Shown here: positions 55,900 through 63,442 of the stretch, piece by piece | Position numbering within the stretch: the first letter of the stretch is position 1 | Layout of the letters: each line of letters starts with the position of its first letter | Assembly (NCBI RefSeq): GCF_004341885.1 | Contig: NZ_SLVX01000001.1 | Span: forward strand, 248,001 to 312,000 | Source of the DNA: Shinella granuli | Lineage (GTDB): Bacteria > Pseudomonadota > Alphaproteobacteria > Rhizobiales > Rhizobiaceae | Length of the DNA: 64,000 bases | Direction: 5' to 3' | The notes under the pieces: model-generated | The model's input: the letters and a program-made list of their open reading frames with translations, nothing else | Database searches by the model: none | Told to the model about the DNA's origin: nothing | Made by a program: the position numbers and the translations under genes

Positions 55900-56814
55900 T
55901 CAGCCGCGCGGTGCCCGCTTCGTAAGCTTCAGCTTCTCGCGCACCTCTGCCGGGCCGATGACCCGGGCCCCCATGCTCTCGATGATGTTGACCGCCTTGT
56001 CGACGAGCTGCGCATTGGTGGCGAGCTGGCCCTTGCCGACATAGAGGTTGTCCTCCAGGCCGACGCGGACATTGCCGCCGGCAAGCACCGCCGCGGCCGG
56101 ATAGGCCATGGCGTTGCGGCCGATGGAGAAGGCCGAGAAGGTCCAGTTCGAGGGCACGTTGTTGACCATCGCCATGAAGGTGTTGAGGTCGTCGGGCGCG
56201 CCCCACGGAATGCCCATGCAGAGCTGGATGAGCACCGGATCCTCGATGACGCCTTCCTCTACGAGCTGCTTGGCGAACCAGAGATGGCCGGTGTCGAAGG
56301 CCTCGATCTCCGGACGCACGCCGAGATCGGTCATCATCCGGCCCATCGCGCGCAGCATGGACGGCGTGTTGGTCATCACGTAGTCGCCGAGCGAGAAGTT
56401 CATCGTGCCGCAATCGAGCGTACAGATTTCCGGCAGGCATTCGGCGACGTGGGAGACGCGCTCCGTCGCGCCGGCCATGTCGGTGCCGTTGGGATTGAGC
56501 GGCAGCGGCTGCTCGGTGTTGCCGAAGATCATGTCGCCGCCCATGCCGGCGGTGAGGTTCAGCACCACGTCGACTTCCGCGTCGCGGATGCGCTCGGTCA
56601 CTTCACGGTAGAGGTCGTTGCGGCGGCTCGGCGCGCCGGTTTCCGGATCGCGCACATGGCAGTGCACGACGGCGGCGCCGGCCTTGGCGGCCTCGATCGC
56701 CGATTCGGCGATCTCTCTCGGCGAGCGCGGCACATGGGGGGATTTGCCGGCGGTGTCGCCGGAGCCGGTGACGGCGCAGGTGATGAAAACGTCGCGGTTC
56801 ATCGCTAGGGGCAT
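55900..56814 (-). CDS. cdhC: Dehydrocarnitine cleavage enzyme CdhC (BKACE family)
   Basis: A 304-residue TIM-barrel enzyme of the beta-keto acid cleavage family (DUF849). The zinc motif HCHVRDPETG (His-x-His) is present at about residue 48, and GNTEQPLPLNPNG lies in the substrate region. It swaps the acyl group of 3-dehydrocarnitine with acetyl-CoA, giving betainyl-CoA and acetoacetate. The ATG at 56814 has GGGAGA seven bases upstream. It heads the carnitine operon and is divergent from the AraC-type regulator. Confidence 0.87.
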   Translation of the reverse strand: MPLAMNRDVFITCAVTGSGDTAGKSPHVPRSPREIAESAIEAAKAGAAVVHCHVRDPETGAPSRRNDLYREVTERIRDAEVDVVLNLTAGMGGDMIFGNTEQPLPLNPNGTDMAGATERVSHVAECLPEICTLDCGTMNFSLGDYVMTNTPSMLRAMGRMMTDLGVRPEIEAFDTGHLWFAKQLVEEGVIEDPVLIQLCMGIPWGAPDDLNTFMAMVNNVPSNWTFSAFSIGRNAMAYPAAAVLAGGNVRVGLEDNLYVGKGQLATNAQLVDKAVNIIESMGARVIGPAEVREKLKLTKRAPRG

Positions 56815-56928
56815 TGTCGTTCTCCCAGTATTCTCGTTGAAGCCATTACGAGCCAAGAGAAGGCGCAGTGCTTTCACTTTTCGGATCCATCCTTGACAAT
56901 TCGGGAGACGGGATCACAGGATCGCCGC

Positions 56929-57903
56929 ATGCTGGATCCCTCCTCCGAGACACTCGACATCGATATTCTCGTCCTGCCCGAGACGAACCTCATCCTCGTC
57001 GCCTCGGTCATCGAGCCCCTGCGCGCCGCCAACCGCATCTCCGGCCAGGACCTCTACCGCTGGCGGATTTTTTCGCCCGACGGCCTGGCGGTCGAAACGC
57101 GCAGTCGCATCCCCGTGCCCGTGGACGGTCCGTTCCGGCCGGAGCGGGAGACCCAGCCGCTTTTCGTGCTGTCGAGCTATCAATGGCAGATGAGTGCGAC
57201 GCCTTTGTTGCGCCGCCAGCTCTCGCAGACCGCCCGCCACCGCATCGCCATGGCCGGCATCGAATCGGGTAGCTGGCTGCTTGCCGAGGCGAGCCTGCTC
57301 GACGGCCATTCCGTAACGATCCACTGGGAGGACATGGAAGAATTCGCCTCCGCCTATCCGCAGATCGACGTCGAGCGGCAGCGCTACGTCATCGACGGCA
57401 AGCGCATCACCACCGGCGGCTCCCTGCCGACGCTCGACCTGATGCTGGAGATCATCCGCCGCCGGCAGGGCTATTCGCTGGCGCTCGAAGTCTCGCGGCT
57501 CTTCATCTACGAGCACGAGCGCACCGGCGGCCTGCTGCAGGTGCCGGCGCTCGGCAACATGCGCGTTGCCGACCAGCGCGTCAGCCAGGCGGTGCGGCTG
57601 ATGGAGGAGACGGTGGACGTGCCGCTCACCCTGACGCGGCTTGCAAAGCGCGTCGGCGTCAGCGCGCGCCATCTCCAGGACCTGTTCCAGGAGACGATGG
57701 GCGTCGCGCCGCACCAGCACTATCTTGCGCTCCGCCTCAATGCCGCCCGGCGCAAGGTCATCGAGACGAGGGCCGAGTTCGCCGACATCGCGGCGCTCAC
57801 CGGCTTCAACTCCTCCTCCGCCTTCTCGCGCAGCTACCGGGCGCACTATCACGAGAGCCCGACGGAAACGCGCCGGCGGCTGAGGGCCGGGGCGAAGGGC
57901 TAG
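56929..57903 (+). CDS. cdhR: GlxA/CdhR-type AraC-family activator of carnitine catabolism
   Basis: A 324-residue regulator: N-terminal DJ-1/PfpI-like amidotransferase domain (residues 10-190, GGSLPTLDLMLEII near its end) and C-terminal double HTH AraC domain (GVSARHLQDLFQETMG; FNSSSAFSRSYRAHY). This architecture and position match CdhR, which activates carnitine genes in Pseudomonas. The ATG at 56929 is preferred; a TTG at 56893 has no ribosome site. Its stop overlaps the stop of the convergent LysR gene in CTAG. Confidence 0.8.
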   Translation: MLDPSSETLDIDILVLPETNLILVASVIEPLRAANRISGQDLYRWRIFSPDGLAVETRSRIPVPVDGPFRPERETQPLFVLSSYQWQMSATPLLRRQLSQTARHRIAMAGIESGSWLLAEASLLDGHSVTIHWEDMEEFASAYPQIDVERQRYVIDGKRITTGGSLPTLDLMLEIIRRRQGYSLALEVSRLFIYEHERTGGLLQVPALGNMRVADQRVSQAVRLMEETVDVPLTLTRLAKRVGVSARHLQDLFQETMGVAPHQHYLALRLNAARRKVIETRAEFADIAALTGFNSSSAFSRSYRAHYHESPTETRRRLRAGAKG

Positions 57904-59063
57904 GTTTTCGTCAGGAGCGCGAGCATCGTCTCGGCGGCCTTGCGGGAAAGCGCGTCGCGCGGCCAGACGAGGCTCAGCGATTGCTGGTAGGCGTCATCGA
58001 GCGGCAGCAGCGTCGGCGGCGGATTGATGTTGGCGACGGAGTGCTCCGGCAGCACCGAGAGATGGCCGTGGTCGAGCACGAGGTTGATGATGACGGGGAT
58101 CGAATCCACCTCGACCAGCGTCAGGCGGGTGCGCTCGGCGGGGGAAAGCGTCGCTTCGAGGAAGCGGTCGGTCATCTGCCGCAGGCCGCTGCGCGGGCTC
58201 GGCACGGCGATCGGGTACTGGCATAGCAGCGTGGCGAAATCCTGCTTTTCGGCGCTGTCCAGCCTGCGCGGGCCGGCAAGCGCCAGCCGGGAACGGCCGA
58301 TCAGGCTGCCTTCGAATTCGGCGGGGTAGCGGTCGGTGTCGAGCAGGATCAGGTCGAAGCGGCGGTTTTTCAGGCCCGAGACCAGTTCGTCCGCCGTGGT
58401 GGAGGAGAGGAAGAGCGGCTGGCGGGGCCGCGCCGCGCGCCACGCCACGGCGAGGCGGGCGAGCATGGCGGCGATCTCGCTTTCATGGCCGAAGGGGATG
58501 ATCGCGCCGAGCCGCCAGGTGGCGGCGCTGCGGCGGAACCGTTCGGCCGAGGCGGTGGAGAGGGACTCCCAGGCCGCGCCGATGCGTTCCGCGAGCGCCA
58601 GCGCTTCCAGGCCCGCGGGCGTGCAGGCGATGCCCGTCGCCGAACGCGCGAGGAGCTTGCAGCCGATCGCCGCCTCCAGATGGCTGAGCTGGCGGGTGAG
58701 CTGCGGCTGGCCGAGGCCGAGGGTCTTGGCGGCGCCGTTGATGCTGCCGGCGCGGGCCGTGGCGGCGAAGCGGGCGAGGGCGGCGAGCGAGACGGCCGGC
58801 CTCGTTTCCCCGCCTTTGCCGAGGGCGGCCAGTGCGGCGGCCGCTTCGGCGATTTCGGCAAAGCGCGGCAGGCGAGCCTCGGCATCGAGCGTCGGAACGA
58901 GCGCCTGCCCGTCGCGCCGCACCAGCGGCACCGAGAGCACGGCTTCGACCCGGCGCAGCGCCGCGCTGGCGCTGGAGGCGGGGCGCCCTTCCGCGGTCGC
59001 CGCCCTGCGGATGCCGCGTTCTTCGAGAATGCTGTGCACAAGGCGAAGCGTGGATAAATCCAC
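57900..59063 (-). CDS. LysR-family regulator with two tandem HTH domains
   Basis: A 387-residue protein, about 90 residues longer than a usual LTTR. Residues 3-60 look like a degenerate LysR HTH (DLSTLRLVHSILEERGIRRAA, cut here), and residues 91-150 are a clear second one (SINGAAKTLGLGQPQLTRQL). The LysR substrate domain follows. The GTG at 59063 has AAGGAG seven bases upstream. It is divergent from the lyase-hydantoinase operon, with a palindromic T-N11-A site between, so it should regulate that operon. Confidence 0.82.
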   Translation of the reverse strand: MDLSTLRLVHSILEERGIRRAATAEGRPASSASAALRRVEAVLSVPLVRRDGQALVPTLDAEARLPRFAEIAEAAAALAALGKGGETRPAVSLAALARFAATARAGSINGAAKTLGLGQPQLTRQLSHLEAAIGCKLLARSATGIACTPAGLEALALAERIGAAWESLSTASAERFRRSAATWRLGAIIPFGHESEIAAMLARLAVAWRAARPRQPLFLSSTTADELVSGLKNRRFDLILLDTDRYPAEFEGSLIGRSRLALAGPRRLDSAEKQDFATLLCQYPIAVPSPRSGLRQMTDRFLEATLSPAERTRLTLVEVDSIPVIINLVLDHGHLSVLPEHSVANINPPPTLLPLDDAYQQSLSLVWPRDALSRKAAETMLALLTKT

Positions 59064-59093
59064 GGGCGGCTCCTTCGGGTTTTCCCAACTGTT

Positions 59094-59112
59094 CGGTTCA
59101 TAGCATGAACCG
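59094..59112. promoter_or_regulatory. LysR-type operator in the divergent promoter
   Basis: CGGTTCAT and ATGAACCG are perfect eight-base arms around AGC, and the core TTCATAGCATGAA is a T-N11-A box. It lies 31 bp from the regulator start and 114 bp from the lyase start. Confidence 0.65.
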
Positions 59113-59225
59113 TACGGATTTTGGGATATGGGTTCGGGCCGCGTTCCGCATAACATCCGCATTCGGTTTATGCATTCCGGACAGGCGCTTTTGCCGGAAT
59201 TGCTGTTCGAGACAGGCTTTTTGAA

Positions 59226-60764
59226 ATGCTCGCTTCCGCCGACACGCTCTATCTGACCGGCCAGCCGCTCGATTTCGCGACGCTGGAGGCGATCGGCACG
59301 GCCGCGCGGCGGCCGGTGGCCTGCGAGATCGGCATGGGGCGTGTCGGCGCGTCGCGCCGCGTCATCACCGACCGCCTCGCCACGGGCCTGCCGATCTACG
59401 GCGCGAATACCGGCGTCGGCTCTATGAAGGACAAGCTCTGGACGGCCGACGACCTCATCGAGTTCAACAACAGCCTGGTGCGGGCCCACCATTTCGGCAC
59501 CGGCGAACCGTTCACGCTGCCGATCGTGCGCAAGGCGATGGGCATTCGTGTCAACACCGCGCTCGGCGGCTATTCCGGCTGCAGCCCGGAGCTGATCGAC
59601 GCCCTGCTCGGGCTGCTCGAACGGGATGTCGTGCCCGTCGTGCGCCGGCATGGCTCGATGGGTTGCGCCGATATCGGCCTGATGGGCCAGATCGCGGCGG
59701 TCCTGACCGGCGAGGGCGAGGCCTGGTACGGCGGCGAACGCCTGCCGGCCCTGGAGGCGCTGAAGCGCGCCGGCCTCCAGCCCTATCGCATGCAGCCGCG
59801 CGATGCGCTGGCCGCCCTCAGCGTCAATGCCATCTCGCATGCCGCGGCGGCCAATGTGGTGCGCGAGGCGGCGATGGCGATCCGCAATCTCATGGTGACG
59901 GGCGTTCTCTCCTCGCTGGCGCTCGGCGCCTCGGCCGATCCCTGGCGCGTGGCGGCACGGCTCTCGGCCCATGGCGAGGCGCTTGCCGGCACCTGGTTCG
60001 AGGCGCAGGCCGCCTCCGGCCATTGGCCGAAACCGTCGGCGATCCACGATCCGCTCAGCCTGCGCATGACCGCGCAGGTCTTCGGCGCCTGCCTCGATAC
60101 GCTGATGAACGCCGCCGAGCGCATCGTCGAGGCGACGGCGCAGTCCGACGACAATCCGGTCGTGCTCGACAACCATGTCATGGCGTCCGGCGGCTCGCTG
60201 CCGCTCTCGACGACGCTCTATGTCGAGGCGGCGCAGACGGGTTTTGCCCATCTTGCCCGCAACGTGCTGAACCGCTGCGTGCTGCTTGCCAACGGCGTGC
60301 GCCGCAACCTGCCGGTCAACCTCGTGGCGCCCGGCGAGACGGCGACGGGCTTCGGGCCGCTGCTGAAGCTTGCGGTGGAGCTCTACATGCGCATCCAGTC
60401 GCTGGCGGTGCCGATCTCGGCGCAGTCCATCGTCGTCGCCGGCGGGCTGGAAGAGGAGGCGACCTTCCTGCCGCTGATCGTCGAGCGCATGGAGAGCCAG
60501 GTGCGGGACCTGCGCCAGCTCGCCGCCCTCGAAGCCATGCTCTCCGCCCAGGCGATCGACCTTGCCGGCGACAATGTCGAGGGCGTCGTCGCCATCGCCT
60601 ACCGGCGCACGCGGGCGATCAGCCCGTTCTACCGCAAGGACCGGCCGCTTTCCGCCGAGATCGAGGCACTCGACCGCGATCTTGCCAGCCCCGAGGCGCT
60701 TGCCGCCTTCGTCGAGGCCGCGCCCATGGCGCAATTCGACGCCTTCTTCGCCCTCACAGCCTGA
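59226..60764 (+). CDS. Aromatic-amino-acid-lyase fold enzyme lacking MIO triad; candidate ergothionase
   Basis: A 512-residue member of the HAL/PAL fold. Conserved parts include YGANTGVGS (Tyr58), NNSLVRAHHFGTG, DPLSLR, SDDNPVVLD and the C-terminal helices. The segment that carries the self-cyclising Ala-Ser-Gly in true lyases (GSVGASGDLAP) reads GSMGCADIGLMG: Cys147-Ala148-Asp149, so no MIO electrophile can form. Ergothionase, which eliminates trimethylamine from ergothioneine, is a HAL relative reported (from memory) to work without MIO. The hydantoinase, carbamoylase and DUF917 genes next to it fit the later steps of that pathway. Routine annotation would call it HutH, which I reject. No strong ribosome site precedes the ATG. 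Confidence 0.7.
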   Translation: MLASADTLYLTGQPLDFATLEAIGTAARRPVACEIGMGRVGASRRVITDRLATGLPIYGANTGVGSMKDKLWTADDLIEFNNSLVRAHHFGTGEPFTLPIVRKAMGIRVNTALGGYSGCSPELIDALLGLLERDVVPVVRRHGSMGCADIGLMGQIAAVLTGEGEAWYGGERLPALEALKRAGLQPYRMQPRDALAALSVNAISHAAAANVVREAAMAIRNLMVTGVLSSLALGASADPWRVAARLSAHGEALAGTWFEAQAASGHWPKPSAIHDPLSLRMTAQVFGACLDTLMNAAERIVEATAQSDDNPVVLDNHVMASGGSLPLSTTLYVEAAQTGFAHLARNVLNRCVLLANGVRRNLPVNLVAPGETATGFGPLLKLAVELYMRIQSLAVPISAQSIVVAGGLEEEATFLPLIVERMESQVRDLRQLAALEAMLSAQAIDLAGDNVEGVVAIAYRRTRAISPFYRKDRPLSAEIEALDRDLASPEALAAFVEAAPMAQFDAFFALTA

Positions 60765-60776
60765 CGGAGACAGACC

Positions 60777-62156
60777 ATGGCCGATTTCGATCTCGTCCTG
60801 AAAGGCACCGTGGTTCTGGCGGATCGTATCGTCGACGGCGGCCATGTCGCGGTGCGTGACGGCAAGGTGGCGCATGTCGGCCAGGGAGCCATGCCGGCGG
60901 CGAAGGAACGGCACGACCTTTCGGGCGCGCTGATCCTGCCCGGCGCGATCGACGCGCAGGTGCATTCGCTGTCGCAGAAGAGCCAGGAGGATTTCATCTG
61001 GTCGACGCGCTCGGCGGCGGCCGGCGGCGTCACCACCATCGTCGACATGCCCTATGACGAGGGCAATCTCGTGTCATCGGCGGAAGCGGTGCGGCGCAAG
61101 GTGGACCATGCCGGGCCGCAGGCGCGCGTCGATTTCGCGCTCTACGGCACGGTCGATCCGCAGGAGGGGCCGGCGCGGATCGGCGAAATGGTCGAGGCGG
61201 GTGTCGCGGCCTTCAAGTTCTCCACCTTCGGCACGGATCCGAAGCGCTTTCCGCGCATCCCGGCGGCACTCCTTGAGGATTGTTTCCGCGCCATCGCCCC
61301 GACCGGTCTGACGGCCGGCGTGCACAACGAGGACGACGAGGCGGTGCGCGCCGCGATCGCCCGGGTGAGGGCGGCCGGCATCACGGATTACCGCGCCCAT
61401 GGCCTGTCGCGCCCGCCGCTGACGGAGCTCATCGCCTCCAACCAGATCTACGAGACCGGCGCGGCAACCGGCTGCCCGGCCCATGTGGTGCATTGCTCGC
61501 TCGGCCGGGGCTACGAGATCGCTAGCGCCTATCGCGCGCAGGGTTTTCGGGCGACCATCGAGTGCTGCATCCACTACCTGACGCTCGACGAGGAGAACGA
61601 CGTCGCGCGGCTCGGCGGCAAGGCGAAGATCAATCCGCCGATCCGCCCGCGCGCCGAGGTCGAAAAGCTCTGGCGGCATGTCGCCGCGGGCAATGTGACG
61701 CTCGTTTCCACCGACCATGTGAGCTGGTCGGAGGACCGAAAGTCCAATCCGGACATGCTGGCCAACGCCTCCGGCGTGCCGGGGCTGGAGGTCATGGTGC
61801 CGCTCTTCGTCAAGGGCGCGCTGGAGCGCGGCATTCCGCTGACGCGGGCGGCCGAGCTGATGGCGCTGAACCCCGCCCGGCATTTCCGGCTCGATCATGT
61901 GAAGGGCGCGCTCGAAGCGGACAAGGACGCGGACATCACCGTGCTGACGCCCGAGCCCTATAGCTATGACGCGGCGGCGAGCGGCCACAACGTCGTCGGC
62001 TGGTCGCCCTATAACGGCATTCGCCTGCCGTGGCGCGTCTCGGCGACCTGGCTGCGCGGCAGGCTCGCCTTCGACGGCAAACAGGTGCTCGCCGAACCCG
62101 GTTCCGGCGCCTTCGTGCGCCCGTTGCCGACGCTCGTTTCCGCAGGTGGTCGCTGA
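60777..62156 (+). CDS. Hydantoinase/dihydropyrimidinase-like amidohydrolase
   Basis: A 459-residue cyclic amidase. Conserved metal-site parts are the Lys in AFKFSTFG (carboxylated in the family), His in GVHNED, His in HVVHCS and Asp in STDHVSW. The first metal motif, usually HxH in GxIDxHxH, reads DAQVHS, so the first His is replaced by Gln, suggesting one metal or an altered site. In the proposed pathway it opens hydantoin-5-propionate to N-carbamoylglutamate; the family also hydrolyses other hydantoins. It lies 12 bp after the lyase gene, and its stop overlaps the next ATG. Confidence 0.82.
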   Translation: MADFDLVLKGTVVLADRIVDGGHVAVRDGKVAHVGQGAMPAAKERHDLSGALILPGAIDAQVHSLSQKSQEDFIWSTRSAAAGGVTTIVDMPYDEGNLVSSAEAVRRKVDHAGPQARVDFALYGTVDPQEGPARIGEMVEAGVAAFKFSTFGTDPKRFPRIPAALLEDCFRAIAPTGLTAGVHNEDDEAVRAAIARVRAAGITDYRAHGLSRPPLTELIASNQIYETGAATGCPAHVVHCSLGRGYEIASAYRAQGFRATIECCIHYLTLDEENDVARLGGKAKINPPIRPRAEVEKLWRHVAAGNVTLVSTDHVSWSEDRKSNPDMLANASGVPGLEVMVPLFVKGALERGIPLTRAAELMALNPARHFRLDHVKGALEADKDADITVLTPEPYSYDAAASGHNVVGWSPYNGIRLPWRVSATWLRGRLAFDGKQVLAEPGSGAFVRPLPTLVSAGGR

Positions 62157-63442
62157 TGGCGGCGCCGCGAATCAATCTGCCGGTCGATCCCGCCCGCATA
62201 GAGGATGTGATCGACGGGCTTGCCCGGCTCACCGAGCCCGGCCGGCCCTACACACGGCGTGCCTTTACCGCTCTGTTCCCGGCGGGGCGGGATTTTCTTG
62301 ACCAGAGGTTTCGGGCGGCCGGGCTCGAAACGCGCATCGACGCCGCGGGCAATCTCATCGCCCGGCGGCCGGGCAGGAAACCGGGTCTCGGCACGATCAT
62401 GCTCGGTTCCCATTCCGATACGGTGCCGGATGGCGGGCGTTACGACGGCATTGCCGGCGTGGCGGTGGCGCTGGAAGTCGCCCGCGCCATTGCCGACCAG
62501 GGGATCGAACTCGACCATGACCTGGAGGTCGTCGATTTCCTTGCCGAGGAAGTGTCGATCTTCGGCGTCTCCTGCATCGGCAGCCGTGGCATGGCCGGCG
62601 TCCTGCCGGCGGACTGGCTGGCGCGCGAGAGCAGCGGCCTGACGCTGGAGCAGGGCATTCGCGATGCCGGCGGCGATCCGGCGCGCCTGCAGGCGGAGGC
62701 GCGCCGGGACATCGCGGCCTTCCTCGAACTGCATATCGAGCAGGGGCCGGTGCTGGAAACGGAGAAACTGGATATCGGCGTGGTGACGGCGATTTCAGGC
62801 ATCACGCGCATCGAGATCATCGTCGAGGGCCGGGCGGACCATGCCGGCACGACGCCGATGGGCGCGCGCGCCGATGCGCTGGCGGCCGCCGCGCGGCTGG
62901 TAACGGGCATCGAGGCGCTGGCGAAGTCGCTCTCGGAAGGGCCGGGGCATTTCACGGCGACCGTCGGCGAATTCTCCATCGCGCCGAACGCGGCCAATGT
63001 CGTGCCGTCGCGCGCGCGCCTGTTGATCGACGCGCGGGCCGAGCACCGCACCACGATGGATGTTTTTGCCGCCTCCGTCGAGCAGATGGCGGAGCAGCTC
63101 GCACGGGAGACCGGCACGCTCATCGCGCCGCCGCGCCGCCTCTCCGACAACATGCCGACGCCCGGCGATCCGCTGCTGCTCGATGTACTGGACGCAGCCT
63201 GCGAGATGGCCGGCGCGCGCCATCGCCGCATGGCCTCCGGCGCCGGGCATGACACGGCCTTCCTGGCGAAGGTGACGCGGGCGGCGATGATCTTCGTGCC
63301 CTGCCTCGGCGGGCGCAGCCATGCGCCGGAGGAGTTCGCCGAGACGGACGATATCGCGCTCGGCGCGGCGGTGCTTTTTAACGCGGTGATTCAACTGGAT
63401 AAGACATTGAGTCAGGAGGACGACCGATGGGCCGGATCTTAA
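62156..63442 (+). CDS. M20-family N-carbamoyl-amino-acid hydrolase (carbamoylase)
   Basis: A 428-residue binuclear metal amidase. Ligands seen: His and Asp in GSHSDTVPDGGRYDG, Glu pair in FLAEEVSIFG, His in ELHIEQG and His near the end in SGAGHDTAFLA. Substrate-binding GxxSHxPxE is present (GGRSHAPEEF). The group hydrolyses N-carbamoyl-L-amino acids, ureidoglycolate or beta-ureidopropionate; N-carbamoylglutamate is the expected substrate here. Starts in TGATG with the hydantoinase stop and overlaps the next gene by 16 bp. Confidence 0.85.
   Translation: MAAPRINLPVDPARIEDVIDGLARLTEPGRPYTRRAFTALFPAGRDFLDQRFRAAGLETRIDAAGNLIARRPGRKPGLGTIMLGSHSDTVPDGGRYDGIAGVAVALEVARAIADQGIELDHDLEVVDFLAEEVSIFGVSCIGSRGMAGVLPADWLARESSGLTLEQGIRDAGGDPARLQAEARRDIAAFLELHIEQGPVLETEKLDIGVVTAISGITRIEIIVEGRADHAGTTPMGARADALAAAARLVTGIEALAKSLSEGPGHFTATVGEFSIAPNAANVVPSRARLLIDARAEHRTTMDVFAASVEQMAEQLARETGTLIAPPRRLSDNMPTPGDPLLLDVLDAACEMAGARHRRMASGAGHDTAFLAKVTRAAMIFVPCLGGRSHAPEEFAETDDIALGAAVLFNAVIQLDKTLSQEDDRWAGS

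Noticed and set aside
59226-60764. Calling the lyase homologue hutH (histidine ammonia-lyase)
   Set aside because: The Ala-Ser-Gly triad needed for MIO is Cys-Ala-Asp and no other hut gene is nearby.
59064-60965. Extension of the minus-strand LysR frame to 1021 residues
   Set aside because: The extra N-terminal part is antisense to the lyase gene; the GTG at 59063 with AAGGAG is the sensible start.
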